A stretch of 64,000 nucleotides of DNA, from positions 247,133-311,132 of the forward strand of contig NW_024065251.1 of NCBI RefSeq assembly GCF_009727055.1. The letters run 5' to 3'. Made by a program: the position numbers and the translations under genes. How positions within the stretch are numbered: position 1 is the first letter of the stretch; the number at the start of each line of letters is the position of its first letter. Below are positions 49,644-61,582 of this stretch, one piece after another. The DNA comes from Benincasa hispida. Lineage: Eukaryota; Streptophyta; Magnoliopsida; Cucurbitales; Cucurbitaceae. Under the pieces are notes generated by a model. The model was not told the origin of the DNA and ran no database searches. It worked only from the letters and a program-made list of their open reading frames with translations.

Positions 49644-49860
49644 CCACTGTTAGTAGAGCATGGTCAAACCGATAATCTCTAGATGTTTGTTTTAATTACA
49701 GTCTAATTACGAATATTTCTTATAAATCCATTACAATCTCATTTATATAGTTGAGAGTAGTTTAGACTTATATAAATTTGTTTTGCTATTTTTAACAAGT
49801 TAAAAATTATCATTCTTCTTGTTAAGCCCATTTATAAGCCCATTAAGAAACCCATCTAGA
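49644..49860. other. Spacer before the U5-40K promoter
   Basis: AT-rich, no feature recognised. Confidence 0.4.
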
Positions 49861-49938
49861 AAGCCCACAACGACCGGCCCAGCTCAAACTAAAAGAGCAA
49901 AGAATAAAAAAAAAAACAAAAAAAAAAACCAAACCCTA
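49828..49938 (+). promoter_or_regulatory. Promoter of the U5-40K gene: AGCCCA/GGCCCA boxes and a telo box
   Basis: Four AGCCCA-type boxes (AAGCCCATT at 49825-49843, AAGCCCAC near 49861, CGGCCCAGC near 49875) are site II-like. An AAACCCTA telo box (49931-49938) follows, then a GC-richer leader. This is the same pair of motifs as at RPL5. No TATA box was seen. Confidence 0.6.
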
Positions 49939-50151
49939 GTCTTCATCGTTAATTTCAAGTCTGACCTCCACTAGAATCGTCTTCTTCGTTCGTCCTCTCC
50001 ATCTCGTCTTCCTATCTCCGACGACCGGCCGGCTCTCCGGCGTGCCATCAACGCCACTGCGGGCCTCCTTCGTTTTCGTCAGCTTCGGCTCTTCGTTCAC
50101 TTCACACCTGACGCCCAACTGGATTCATCGTATCTCTATGTTCCTTAGTTG

Positions 50152-50946
50152 GTAAATTTCTCTTGTTTTTTGGTTTTTATTTTTCTATTGAAAAATCAAT
50201 GGAAATGTGTGATGTGTTTAGTACTCATTTCTGTATTTTTGTTCTCTAAAATTTTAAATCAAAGAAATGAAAGAAGAACTTGATTTCAAAATTTTCAGTG
50301 GAAAGGTTTATTAAAAAGCGAGAATTGAAAAACAAGAACAGCTGTAAATGCTTCCCTCTAAAATCCGGAAACAAGAAACAAAGAAACTAACATTGGACTG
50401 CCACACTCTCAGCTCTTCCTTGAAAGTCGAAATCGAGTTTGACTCAGCAAACGATTTAGCTAATTCCATTGTGCAGCTCATTCTCCTTGTTTGTCATGCA
50501 ATACATTGCTTCTAAAAGACTAGACGTAGGTTGCTGCTTTTCTTTTGTATTTTAACTAGTTGGTCGGATTAATTTTAGAACATTCCTATTGTTTTATTCT
50601 TTGGTTCCCTTTTAATTGTTGGAAGGAAGTTGGGTTGGGTTTGGGAATAGGGAAGGGTGTAGCTGCCGATGTTCTCTGAGATTGTGTGGCTGAATGTTTT
50701 TGAAGTGGTGATTATAATGTGAAATTCTTTTGAAAGGTAATTTTGTTTCAGAATTTTTGAAAAAAGGTAAATCTGTTTTTTGAGTGATGTAGTTTTTATA
50801 GAATAATTGCACAGAAATATAGAAGACAGGATTATCAAGACATTTCCTATGTTTTAATCATAATTCAAGAGTGGGAGTCCTGTGGAGTGAGCTCCTGTAT
50901 CTTGTTCTATTTGCTCACATACCTTAATTAATCTTTTCCAATTTAG
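50152..50946 (+). other. 5' UTR intron of SNRNP40
   Basis: GTAAATTTCTC donor after the GC-rich leader exon and a TTCCAATTTAG acceptor 31 bp before the start codon. T-rich interior. Such first introns often raise expression in plants (inference here). Minus-strand frames at 49936-50118 and 50575-50838 are shadows. Confidence 0.7.
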
Positions 50947-50977
50947 AGGCGGTGTCAAATATTAAGCATAATTCAAT

Positions 50978-52012
50978 ATGCAAGTCCCTTCAGAAGGAGA
51001 AAATGCTTTAGCTACCGTTGGTCCTCGGCCAATGGAATGGTCTACTGTTCCATATAATGCTCCTCAAGGACATGGGCCGAATGGGAAACAGCGAAGGTCA
51101 AGTTTGGAATCACCGATCATGTTGTTGTCAGGCCATCAGAGTGCCATATATACATTAAAGTTTAATCCAGATGGAAACGTGATTGCATCTGGGTCACACG
51201 ACAAAGAAATTTTTCTATGGAATGTACGTGGGGATTGCAAGAACTTTATGGTTTTGAGAGGGCATAAGAATGCAGTTCTAGATCTTCATTGGACTATTGA
51301 TGGGTCTCAGATAGTCAGTGCCAGCCCCGATAAAACGTTGAGAGCATGGGATGTTGAGTCTGGAAAACAAATCAAGAAGATGGCAGAGCATTCCTCCTTT
51401 GTCAATTCATGTTGTCCCACAAGAAGAGGGCCACCACTAATTGTCAGCGGATCGGATGATGGAACTGCAAAACTTTGGGATATGCGTCAAAGGGGAGCCA
51501 TTCAAACATTCCCAGATAAATATCAAATCACAGCAGTAAGTTTCTCAGATGCGTCAGATAAGATCTTCACAGGTGGAATTGACAACGATGTTAAGGTTTG
51601 GGATTTACGCAAAGGTGAAGTTATGATGACACTTCAAGGTCATCAAGATATGATAACTGGTATGCAGTTGAGTCCTGATGGTTCTTATCTCCTCACTAAT
51701 GGAATGGACTGCAAGCTCTGCATATGGGACATGCGCCCGTATGCGCCTCAAAACCGATGTGTGAAGATATTCGAAGGACACCAACATAACTTTGAAAAGA
51801 ACCTACTGAAATGTAGTTGGTCAGCAGATGGCAGCAAGGTCACTGCAGGTAGTTCAGATCGGATGGTTTACATATGGGATACAACATCTCGACGAATACT
51901 GTATAAGCTTCCTGGGCATACTGGATCGGTCAACGAGTGTGTCTTCCATCCCAGTGAGCCTATTGTTGCATCTTGCAGTAGTGATAAACAGATATATCTT
52001 GGGGAGATTTAA
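50978..52012 (+). CDS. SNRNP40: U5 snRNP 40-kDa WD40 protein (SNRNP40/Prp8-binding)
   Basis: Spliceosome component that binds Prp8 in the U5 and tri-snRNP. It is a single 344-residue open frame. After a ~45-residue N-tail (MEWSTVPYN, then a Gly/Arg-rich stretch) there are seven WD40 repeats: ~49-82 (ends FLWNV), 93-125 (RAWDV), 137-168 (KLWDM), 179-209 (KVWDL), 219-251 (CIWDM), 266-301 (YIWDT) and 312-341, the last ending QIYLGEI as in orthologues. Typical GH...D...W spacing is kept. The Met at 50978 is chosen because the frame upstream is closed and the protein then has the family length. The CDS has no intron, but the 5' UTR does: donor at 50152 (GTAAAT), acceptor ending 50946 (TTTAG). No damage seen. 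Confidence 0.95.
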   Translation: MQVPSEGENALATVGPRPMEWSTVPYNAPQGHGPNGKQRRSSLESPIMLLSGHQSAIYTLKFNPDGNVIASGSHDKEIFLWNVRGDCKNFMVLRGHKNAVLDLHWTIDGSQIVSASPDKTLRAWDVESGKQIKKMAEHSSFVNSCCPTRRGPPLIVSGSDDGTAKLWDMRQRGAIQTFPDKYQITAVSFSDASDKIFTGGIDNDVKVWDLRKGEVMMTLQGHQDMITGMQLSPDGSYLLTNGMDCKLCIWDMRPYAPQNRCVKIFEGHQHNFEKNLLKCSWSADGSKVTAGSSDRMVYIWDTTSRRILYKLPGHTGSVNECVFHPSEPIVASCSSDKQIYLGEI

Positions 52013-53138
52013 TCTACATTCCAAATCGTCATCTGTACTGAAAGTGTATTGTCAATTACTTAATTGCTTTTGTTTTCCGAATGTTAGTGACCCATGAAAA
52101 ATGATGGTCGTCTTTGGACGTAGGATTCAAGGTGACATTTATGGTTAATGTAGTAAACGTCTTCATGATATAAACTTGCAATTTGAACTTTGTGGTTATT
52201 AGAATTTGCTCGTGGAGTTGCACAATTTGTATTTGAGGTGCAAATTGTTTTAGTATGTTTTTAAAGTGCAAAATTATTTTTTGGAGGTAGAGCTTACAAT
52301 ACTAAAATAAGTTATTATATATTATATGAGTTGAAAGGTATAAATCGAAGTTTTGTTTTTTTTTTGTTTTTTTTGTTTCTTTTTATTTATTTAATTTCTT
52401 ATCTTATTTTCTAGTTCAATTTTAGGGTTCTTTATATATATATATATATATATATTAAAAATGTTAAAAAATAATTAATATATTTTTTTTCAATAAAATA
52501 ATTAGTTTTTAAAATTTTTGAACTTTGAAATCAAGTTAATTGATATGTTAGGTCTGTGATTTATTAGATATAAAATTAAAAATTTATAGATTTATTAAAT
52601 AAAATTTAAAATATTTAGAGATCGAAATTTGTAATTTAACATCTATACAAACATAAATTACATCTATATAAAATCTAAATTAAGTAATATTAAATTACAA
52701 TATTATAATAAACCTTTATAAAATTATCCAACTAAATATGTAAGTAAGCAATAAATTTTGAAATATTTATCCAAGTATCTTAAAATAAAACTAAGTAAAA
52801 TAATTAATTTTTTAAAAATTTTAAATTATTTATAAATTAATATACGTGTATATAATCACATGTGTGTAAGAGAAAAATTAAAAATAGAATCAAGTTTGTT
52901 TTAAATTTCAATTGTTATAAAAAAAAAAAATATTAAAAAAAATCTGAAGATTAAATAATATACATGAAAGTAATGAAACATGAGGGGTCACCAAACAAAT
53001 ACTTGTGTTACGTTGGAATTGAAAAGGTTGAAAATTATAGTAATATATAAATTTAAATTATAGTAATATAAAAATTTAAATTAGAACTAAAAGACAAAAA
53101 CTTGAAATAAAAAACAAATACTCAAGTTACGTTGGAAT
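52013..53138. other. SNRNP40 3' flank and AT-rich spacer
   Basis: 3' UTR to about 52300, then very AT-rich sequence with a (TA)n run at ~52435. Two short copies of a CAAATACT(T/C)..GTTACGTTGGAATT block lie at 52999-53024 and 53116-53139, the second directly at the copia insertion site. Confidence 0.5.
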
Positions 53139-53437
53139 TATTATAAATATTATGATAGATGTGCCACGTGTCTTGAAAATACACATTATTAGTGTCCAAG
53201 CCATTTCACATCCTACTTGCCAACTCCTATAAATAGTGGTCATTTGTGAGTTTTGTTGGTGTAAAACTATTAGTGAAAAATCCTAACTTTTGGAGAGAAA
53301 TGAAAGGAAATTTCATAATTTTACTATTTTCTTTATTTTCTTTAAGTTAAAATAGATTATATTTTATTCTATTATACTTTATTTATTTTGATATTTATTT
53401 TCATTTGTATTCCGTTATGCTTCTCAAATTCACATCA
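53139..53437 (+). mobile_element. 5' LTR of the copia element
   Basis: Carries TATAAATAG (53228-53236) as a TATA box and ends CTTCTCAAATTCACATCA. The downstream TTTATCAACACGAGCTC would be the primer site region; it does not match the usual TGGTATCAGAGC and may be a half-tRNA type (inference). Confidence 0.8.
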
Positions 53438-53587
53438 CTTTATCAACACGAGCTCCTGTCACTTCCATCGCTGAAGGTAGGTCGCTTTTTTTCCTCTTTA
53501 TTATAATTAATAAATTAAATGTTATTTTACACCTTTAGTACATATTAAATTTCTAATACAAAAACAATATTTTATGATAGTGCTGCC

Positions 53588-54570
53588 ATGACAAATCTCA
53601 CAAAATTAGAATTTGCCATCATTGATATTAACGACAATAATTATTTGTCATGGGTGCACGATGCCGAAATCCACCTGGATATTATGAATCTTGGAGAGAC
53701 TATTAAAGAAGAAAATATGACATCCAGTCAAGAAAAAGTAAAAGCTATGATTTTTCATTGTCATCATCTCCACGAAGGATTAAAAATGTAGTATCTTAAG
53801 ATCTCCGTATCTTGTGGAAAAATTTGAAAGAAAGATATGATCATAAAAAAATAATTATTCTTCCTAAAGTTCGTTATGAGTGGATGCACTTGAGGCTATA
53901 AGATTTCAAATCAGTAAGTGATTACAACTCTACATTATCTAAAATCAGTTCGAAATTGTTATTATGTGGAGAGAAAATTACTGATGCTGATATGTTAGAG
54001 AAGATATTTTCTACATTTCATGTCTCAAATATGCTCATGCAGCAACAATATCGAGAGAAAGATTTTAAACAATATTCTGAACTAATTTCATATTTTCTCG
54101 TGGCCGAACAAAATAATGAGTAATTGATGAAAATCATGAATCTCGACCAACTGGAACAACACCATTTCTTGAGTGAATGCGGTAAATGTTAATAATCATG
54201 GTCTAGTCATGGTCGAGGTCGTGACCGTGACAGAGGAAGAAATAATTATTATTTTCGTGGTGATCGTTCTGATCATTTAAATTTCAAAATAACCACACAA
54301 AATGATGTCACAAAGGAAAAATTTCACAATATAAGAGTTTAAAAAGTTTTGAAAATAAATGCTTCCGAAGCTGAATGGCTGGGCATTGGTTATGTACGTG
54401 TCGTACGTCAAAACACTTAGTTGACCTCTATCAAGCCTTCTTGAGGAAAAAAGAGAAAAATGTGGAAGTAAATTTTTCATACCAGGGTAATGACATATTT
54501 GACCCATCCCATATGATAAATTGCAAAACTGATAGCACATCAAGTGTTTCATTTGACATTAAAAATATCT
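53588..54570 (+). pseudogene. Copia gag (broken)
   Basis: Starts MTNLTKLEFAIIDINDNNYL at 53588 (a UBN2/Retrotran_gag-type N-terminus) with LGETIKEEN and HHLHEGLK. Later frames contain SDYNSTLSKISSKLLLCGE-like sequence, then an Arg/Gly-rich GRGRDRDRGRNNYYF stretch (54210-54260) and a zinc-knuckle relic, CFRS-stop-MAGHWLCTC (54359 on), where the second Cys is Ser and a stop follows. At least three stops or frameshifts. Confidence 0.8.
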
Positions 54571-57461
54571 AGACTTAATGTTGTTTTTTCATCTCCATGT
54601 TTTTTTTCTCTTAGTAGATGATAAGCTTTATGTATTCCAAATTTTATTTTTCTTATTGTAATTATTTTCTTTTAATGAAGAAATCTGAATCATTTTCATA
54701 TGTTGGGTAACTAAAAAATGAGTAAAGAAGATTTATGTTTGGTAGACAGTGCAACTACACATATAATACTTACAAGTAGAAAATATTTTTCCAAATTGAT
54801 AATGTTGGAAGCAAAAGTCAATACGATATCAGGTTTTGCAAACCTGATTGAAGGCTTTGGAAAAGTAAATATTATTTTGCCTCGAGGAACAAAATTAACA
54901 ATTGACAATGCATTGTTCTCTAGTCAATCAAAGAGAAATCTGCTTAGTTTTAAAGATATACGTTGCAATGGTTATCATATTGAGACTGATAGTAAAAATA
55001 ATGTGGAATATCTATACATTATCTCTAATGTCTCAAATGAAAAACATATATTGGAAAAGTTGCTTGTTTTATCTTCTGGATTGTATTATACTCATATACG
55101 AGTGATTGAAACATATGCAACAACGAATCTGAAGTTCATGAATCTAGATATATTCGCTATTTGGCATGATAGATTAGGTCATTCAGGGTCTATATGTTGA
55201 GAAGAATTATTGAAAATTTGAGTGGATACCCACTGAAGAGCCAGAAGATTATTCAATCTAATGAAATATCATGAAATGCTTACTCTCAAAGAAAATTGAT
55301 AATTAGATCATCACTAGTAAAAATGGAGACTAAATCACCTAAATTTTTAGAATGAATTCATGGTGATATATGTGGACCTATTAACCCACCAAGTGGACCA
55401 TTTAGATATTTTATGGTATTAATAGACGCATCCAGTAGATGGTCACATGTGTGCTTATTATCAAGTCAAAATCTTGCATTTGTAAGATTACTTGCTCAAA
55501 TAATTAAGTTAAGAGCACAATTTTTTGATCATACAATTAAGACCATTTGTCTTGATAATACTGGTGAATTTACATCCCAAGCTTTTGATAATTATTGTAT
55601 GTCAATTGGGATAAATGTTGAACATCCTGTAGCTCATGTTCATACACAAAATGATTTAGCAGAATCATTTATAAAACGTTTGCAATTAATTGCAAGACCA
55701 CTACTTATGAGAGCTAAGCTTCCTTCATTTATATGGGGACATGCTATTTTGCATGCAACGTCACTTGTACGCATTAGACCAGTAGCTTATCATAAGTACT
55801 CAGTATTACAATTAGCTTATGGTCATGAACCAAATATTTCCCATATGAGAATTTTTGGATGTGCAGTATATGTTACAATTGCTCTACCACAACACACTAA
55901 GATGAGCCCTCAAAGAAGGTTAGGAATATATAATGAATATGATTCCCCATCAATTATCAAATATCTTGAACCCCTAACGGGTGATGTATTTACTACACGA
56001 TTTATCGATTGTCATTCTAATGAGACAAAATTTCCAACATTAGGGGGAGGAATTAAAAAGTTAGATAAAGAAATTACATGGAAAGCATCGTTATTGTCTC
56101 ATTTAGATCCCCACACAAATCAATGTGAACTTGAAGTTCATAAAATAATTCATTTGCAAAATATAGCAAATCAATTACAAGATGAAAGAAAGTAACTAAG
56201 TCACATATACTACCTGCAAATGTTCCACCAAAAATTGATATCCCAACACAACAAGTTGTCACTAATGAGTCTGGAACACGCCAGAAGCGTGGTGGACCAG
56301 TGGGTTCAAAAGATAAAAATCCTCGAAAAAAAAATAAATAATCAATAAGACTTGGTTGAGGATGTAAATACCCATGAAAATATCCTCGCCATGACTAGTG
56401 AGGAAGGTGAAATACCTAAAGATAATAATGAGATTTCAATAAACTATGTCATGACAGGAAAAAGATGGAACCGAACTAATGTAGTTATTGACACGTTTTT
56501 GTGTAAATATTGCTCTTGATATTATATCTGAAAACGAGGATTCTAAACTAAAATCTGTTGAAGAATGTCGATAGAGAAAAAATTGGCTTCAGTGGAAAGA
56601 AACAATCGAGGCAGAATTAAACTCACTTTCAAAATGTTAGGTTTTTGGACCAATAGTCTGAACACCAGAAGGTGTCAAACCTGTAGGATACAAATGGGTA
56701 TTTGTGAGAAAAAGAAATGAAAATAATGTGGTCACAAGATATAAAGTAAGACTAGTTGCACGAGGTTTTTCATAAATACCTAGTATTGATTATAAGGAGA
56801 CATATTCTCCAGTGGTGGACAGAATTACATTAAGATATTTAATTGGTCTGACTGTGCATGAAAATATGGACATGCATCTTATGGATGTAGTCACAACATA
56901 TTTATATGGATCTTTTGATTATGATATTTATATGAGAATCCTAGAAGGATTTAAAGTACCTGAAACATATAAATCAAATTCTCGGGAATTTATTCAATAA
57001 AGTTATAGAGATCATTATATGTATTGAAACAATCAGGACGAATGTGGTACAATCGCCTGAGTGAATATTCGTTGAAAGAAGGATATAAAAAAGTCCAATA
57101 TGTCCATGTGTTTTGATAAAGAAATCACAGTCAAGATTTACTATTATAACTGTATATGTTGATGATTAAATATAATTGGAACTCCTGAAGAGCTTTCAAA
57201 GGCAATAAATTGTTTTAAGAAAGAATTTGAGATGAAAGATCTCAGAAAAACAAAATTTTGCCTTGGCTTGCAAATTGAGCATTTAGCAAATGGGACATTT
57301 GTTCATCAATCAACTTATACAGAAAAATTTTGAAAATATTTTATATGGAAAAAACACATCCATTAAACATTCCAATGGAAGTTTGTTCACTAGATATGAA
57401 AAAAGATATATTTTGACCTCAAGATAATAATGAAGATCTTCTTGGTCCTGAAGTACCATAT

Positions 57462-59578
57462 TGTTGAGGATGATGCCCTAAACTCTCGTGTCCTATAGTT
57501 TGTAAACATAGTTTTAAACAAACGCTTGTGATGTATAATATACGATATTTTCTTCACTTATTGTCTATGAACACAGTTGTTTTATTTTCTTTACCACAAA
57601 CCAATAAATTAAAATCCCTGGTTGTCGTTTGTAACTTAAGCATGTATGTGGAGACCTACAAGTGGATCATGTCTTAAGTGATAACCTAAATAGTCTGTAG
57701 TATATGGATATAGGAGGAAAATCTTATCCTGATAATGCTACGGATGCGGCATGCTTTGTAGAATAGTTACAAGTGTTGTGACTTGCTACAGATGGTCTGA
57801 TCCTGATCATTCATATGGGGACATGCGAGCGGGGGCGTCCTATACAAAGGAGTTTGTATAAGACCGGACCACGAAATGTTATAGTTTCGTTATATAACAC
57901 CATACATGATAGGGACTTCACTTCACTAGGATGACTATAGGTAACATGACCTCAATCCTGAGTGAATTGGGAACTCTTGCCTTTGAGGGCGGTCCTTTGA
58001 TTTGCATGGTTGCGAGTGGCCAGATCGCCGACTCAAACCTGCCACTTTGAAAATTCGTCTGATTTGGGAGCTGGGAACTTAGCTACACAAGATGAAATTC
58101 ATTCCTTCCCCGAAGCAGGGGTAAGTAGATAGATTGCTCCCTTAAGGGCTGATCCCGGGGCTTGAACGATGTGGCACCACACACCTTCTCATGGCCCGAG
58201 AGGTATCCACACATAGTAGGACTATGTTGTATTGTTCATAAGAGGGATCAATAGTACTTAAGGAGTTAGATGTAACTACAGGGACAAAAAGGTAAATTGG
58301 TCCAGCTGTACTTACGAGCATCTACGAAGGGTTATCGTACTGTTAATTGGTTATATCCAATGAACACATAAATATATCTGTCGATCTTTAGTGGAATGTC
58401 TAGCAGTTAACGGATGGTGGATCTCGTAGCTAAAAAGTTTAGTAAGCTATTCACATACCGTTGGAGTTTCGAGCCATAGGTTCATAAGGTCCCCTTCGTA
58501 ACTCAATGAATTCAAGTTGAGAATCAGCTTTTGGGTCCGTTTGAAGTGTTCAAATTGACAAGAGGAAGTTAGATTATATATGATATGATTGATCTGGTTA
58601 ATTATATTTAATATGATTGACTTTATGTATGAGATACATCGATTTAGAGGAAAATGATATAAATATGATTTATATCTAGTGGAGGAGAAAACACTATGGT
58701 TTATATGTGATATTAAACTATAAGTTAATAAATATAATATGATTATATTTATTATTATTTAATTTGGACAATTATAGGATAATTGTACTGGCGTTTTCTC
58801 CGTAACCGTGTGATAGTGGGAGGTTACATTCAGGTTTAGTAACTGAAGAATAAAATGAATATCATTTTCTTTTTACAAAGAGAGCACATGATTCGCTCAC
58901 AAGTTGTATAAAGCCTATCGCATAGCAAACCGAGAACCTACACGATAGCTCAAAGTTTCTAAACGATCGTATACATGCGTGCAACTTACTAAACGATCAC
59001 ATAGGATTTGCTAAACGATCGTCTAGCTATTTCCTAAACGATTGTGCGCCCGAGCATTTACTAAACGGCCGTCTATATGATCGCAACCTATTTACTAAAT
59101 GATCGTGTACCTTTTTCTAAACGATCAAGCATCGTCTATATGATAGACAATAATATTCTCCCACTTGCTTGGTTGTTGTATACGATCTTCCTTTCCTCCT
59201 TCCCTCTACCAAATCCAACAGAGCCCACACCTCCTGGATTCTCATACCGAGAATACCGAGGGTTCTAAGTGGTGGTGTCATCCCAATTGTTGTGTTCGTG
59301 TGGAGGCCGTTCGTGGGTAGACGACCGGTGATTTGGTGAACGATTGCTTGGAGGTTCCAGCGAGAGTGAGAGGAGCAATCCATTGTTCGAGAGTGAGATT
59401 TTGGTGAAGAAGAGTTCTTCAACTGGTATGTATTCCGTTCTCTTGTTATTTATTGTTAAAAGCATGCCGGTAATTTGTTGTGTATTACATATCTATTCTG
59501 TAATGCGGTAATTCTATCACAATGAGATTGGAACGATCCGCTTCTGCTCAGAGGTACTCTTGTATAAGAGTTCCTTCA
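57462..59578 (+). mobile_element. Solo LTR (2117 bp) inserted in copia pol, with target duplication
   Basis: Begins TGTTGAGGATGATGCCC and ends AGAGTTCCTTCA. It is flanked by identical 5-bp repeats CATAT (57457-57461 and 59579-59583), and the copia RT reads through if the LTR and one CATAT are removed. No internal sequence remains, so it arose by LTR-LTR recombination after a full insertion. Same family as the LTRs at 1569, 9569 and 11037. ACGATCGT-type cluster at 58905-59150. Confidence 0.92.
58905..59150. repeat. Array of ACGATCGT-type palindromes in the solo LTR
   Basis: At least seven copies of (C)TAAACGATC(G/A) or close variants occur at irregular 20-40-bp spacing. Comparable fields lie at 3000-3160, 8820-9240, 9975-10140 and 48880-49200. 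Confidence 0.85.
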
Positions 59579-60439
59579 CATATCTTAGTGCAATTGGTGC
59601 ACTTATGTATCTTGCTAATAATACAAGACCATATATTGCATTTTCAGTAAATTTATTAGCAAGATATAGTTCTTCTCCAACAAAAAGACATTGGAATGGA
59701 ATTAAGCATATACTATGTTATCTCCGAGGAACGATTGATATGAGTTTATTTTATTCAAATAAATCAAATTTGATCTAGTTGGTTTTAGAGATTCTAGATA
59801 TTTATCTGATCCACACAAAACTAGATCTCAAACAGATTATCTATTCACATATGGAGGAACTGCTATATCGTGGCAGTCAGTGAAACAGACCTTTACGGCT
59901 ACTTCTTCAAATCATGCTGAAATTATTGCAATTCACGAGGGTAGCTGAGAATGTGTATGGCTAAGATCAATGACTTGACATATTCGTAAAATATGTGGTT
60001 TTTCTTCTAATAAAAATATTTCAATGATATTATACGAAGACAACAACATGCATATCCCAAATCAAAGGATGATATATTAAAAGAGATAGAACAAAGTATA
60101 TTTCATCAAAGCTTTTCTACACTCATGATTTTGAAGAAAATGACGATATCATTGTACAACAAATTTGTTTGAAAGATAACTTGACAGACTTATTTACAGA
60201 ATCATTACTAACCGCAACCTTTAAAAAATTGGTGCACAATATTGGAATGCGGCGACTCAGAGATCTCAAATGATGTTTCTATGAGGGGGAGCAAACATAT
60301 TGTATATTTTAGGACTATAAATTGTATAAAATATGTACTCATTTTTCTTCACTAGGCTTTTTTTTTTCCATTTGGATTTTTTCCTAATAAGATTTTAATA
60401 AGGCATATTTCATATATATGATGATCACCTAAGGGGGAG

Positions 60440-60877
60440 TATTATAAATATTATAATAGATGGTAGATAGATGCCCATGCTTAATATCCAAATGCCATGT
60501 GTCTTGTAAATACACATCATTGGTGTCGGAGTCATTCCACACCCTACTTGCCAAGACTCCTATAACTAGTGGTCATTTGTGGGTTTTATTGGTGTGAAAA
60601 TATTGGTGAGAAATCCTAACTTTTTGGAGAGGAATTAATGGGAATTTCATAATTTCACTTTTTTTTATTTTTTTTTATTTTTTTTATTTTTTTTATTTAA
60701 TTTATTATATATTATATATATATATTTCTTTTATATTCTTTTATTATTGATTTATTCTATATATTATATTTTATTATATTATGCTTTATTTATTTACTTT
60801 ATTATATACTATATATTTATTTTAATATTATATTTTATTGGCATCCGTGTTCCGTTGTGCTCCTCAAATTCACAACA
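60440..60877 (+). mobile_element. 3' LTR of the copia element
   Basis: Preceded by the polypurine tract AAGGGGGAG (60431-60439). Contains CCTATAACTAGTGG (TATA-like, degraded) and a T/TA-rich expansion (60660-60830). Ends CTCCTCAAATTCACAACA. Confidence 0.85.
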
Positions 60878-61582
60878 GAAATCAAATTCTGGAAATGGGG
60901 TTATTAAATGTTTCTTCCTGTCCCACTTGCCACTCAGCCAAAGACTTTTTATGTTGATTCGGGAGAACAAGTTATTTATCAACAAACAAACAACCAAATA
61001 AGCAATCAATTTGAATTGGATGTCCTAGGTGGATTCACCCCTGTTCCATTTTTCGGTGGAAGTTAGGTCACGTTTATTAATTCATAATAAAAATTGGTGT
61101 AATTGTAATAAGATTCCATTGATAGATTGAATTGTAATGGGCCATAATCGCAAACATAATTGGATTGTTTTTAATCACGTTTACTTAAAATTATGAATCT
61201 ATCACATTTATTACTATTGTTATACTAAACGATAACGGTAATGATAAAAATAATAGTAAATGTGACAAATTCATAATTCTCATGATCTAATAGCAACAAT
61301 AACGGCAAGGGTAATGATATCAACATAATTTCAAAACGTAACAGATTGAGAACCTTATGCTCGTCAATCGGTTTGTGCTTTTTTATTATAGATTTGGAAG
61401 TGGGCTCAGATGTCAATATAGATATAGAACACAAATAAACAACACCATACATAATTAAATGGAGCCCACATTTTAGATTATCATTGGTTATTATGTTTTT
61501 CGGATATATGGCCTCAATTTAAAATATCATTTTCATGAAAACTAAACTATACAAAATGGGTGTTTTTTTTCCCTTTGGTGGG
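60878..61582. other. Spacer with an imperfect hairpin
   Basis: No gene was seen. An inverted repeat at 61189-61278 (AATTATGAATCTATCACATT against AATGTGACAAATTCATAATT) with ~28-bp imperfect arms suggests a small MITE core. Confidence 0.5.

Larger units (their letters stand above)
54718..60273 (+). pseudogene. Copia pol: protease, integrase, RT, RNase H (broken; interrupted)
   Basis: Protease has LVDSATTHII (54742 on). A pre-integrase block reads FAIWHDRLGHSG (55156-55190). An intact 260-residue integrase frame (55413-56195) has ICLDNTGEF, VHTQNDLAESF and FGCAVYV. RT has GYKWVFVRKRN (56687 on), DYKETYSPVVDRIT and YVDD at 57155-57166, followed at once by TAA from a base loss. RT is interrupted at 57461 after LGPEVPY and resumes at 59584 with LSAIGALMYLANNTRP. 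RNase H fragments run to IGMRRLRDLK and a stop at 60271-60273. Many stops, so no product is expected. Confidence 0.85.
53139..60877 (+). mobile_element. Decayed Ty1/copia element with both LTRs, split by a solo LTR
   Basis: 5' LTR 53139-53437 (299 bp) and 3' LTR 60440-60877 (438 bp) share TATTATAAATATTAT at the start, TGTCTTGTAAATACAC-like blocks, the CCTATAA(A/C)TAGTGGTCATT TATA region and TCCTCAAATTCACA at the end. The order is gag, protease, integrase, RT, RNase H. Flanks GGAAT (53134-53138) and GAAAT (60878-60882) are a plausible 5-bp target duplication with one change. The 3' LTR is longer because of T/TA-rich expansion at 60660-60830. A 2117-bp solo LTR interrupts pol. Confidence 0.85.
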
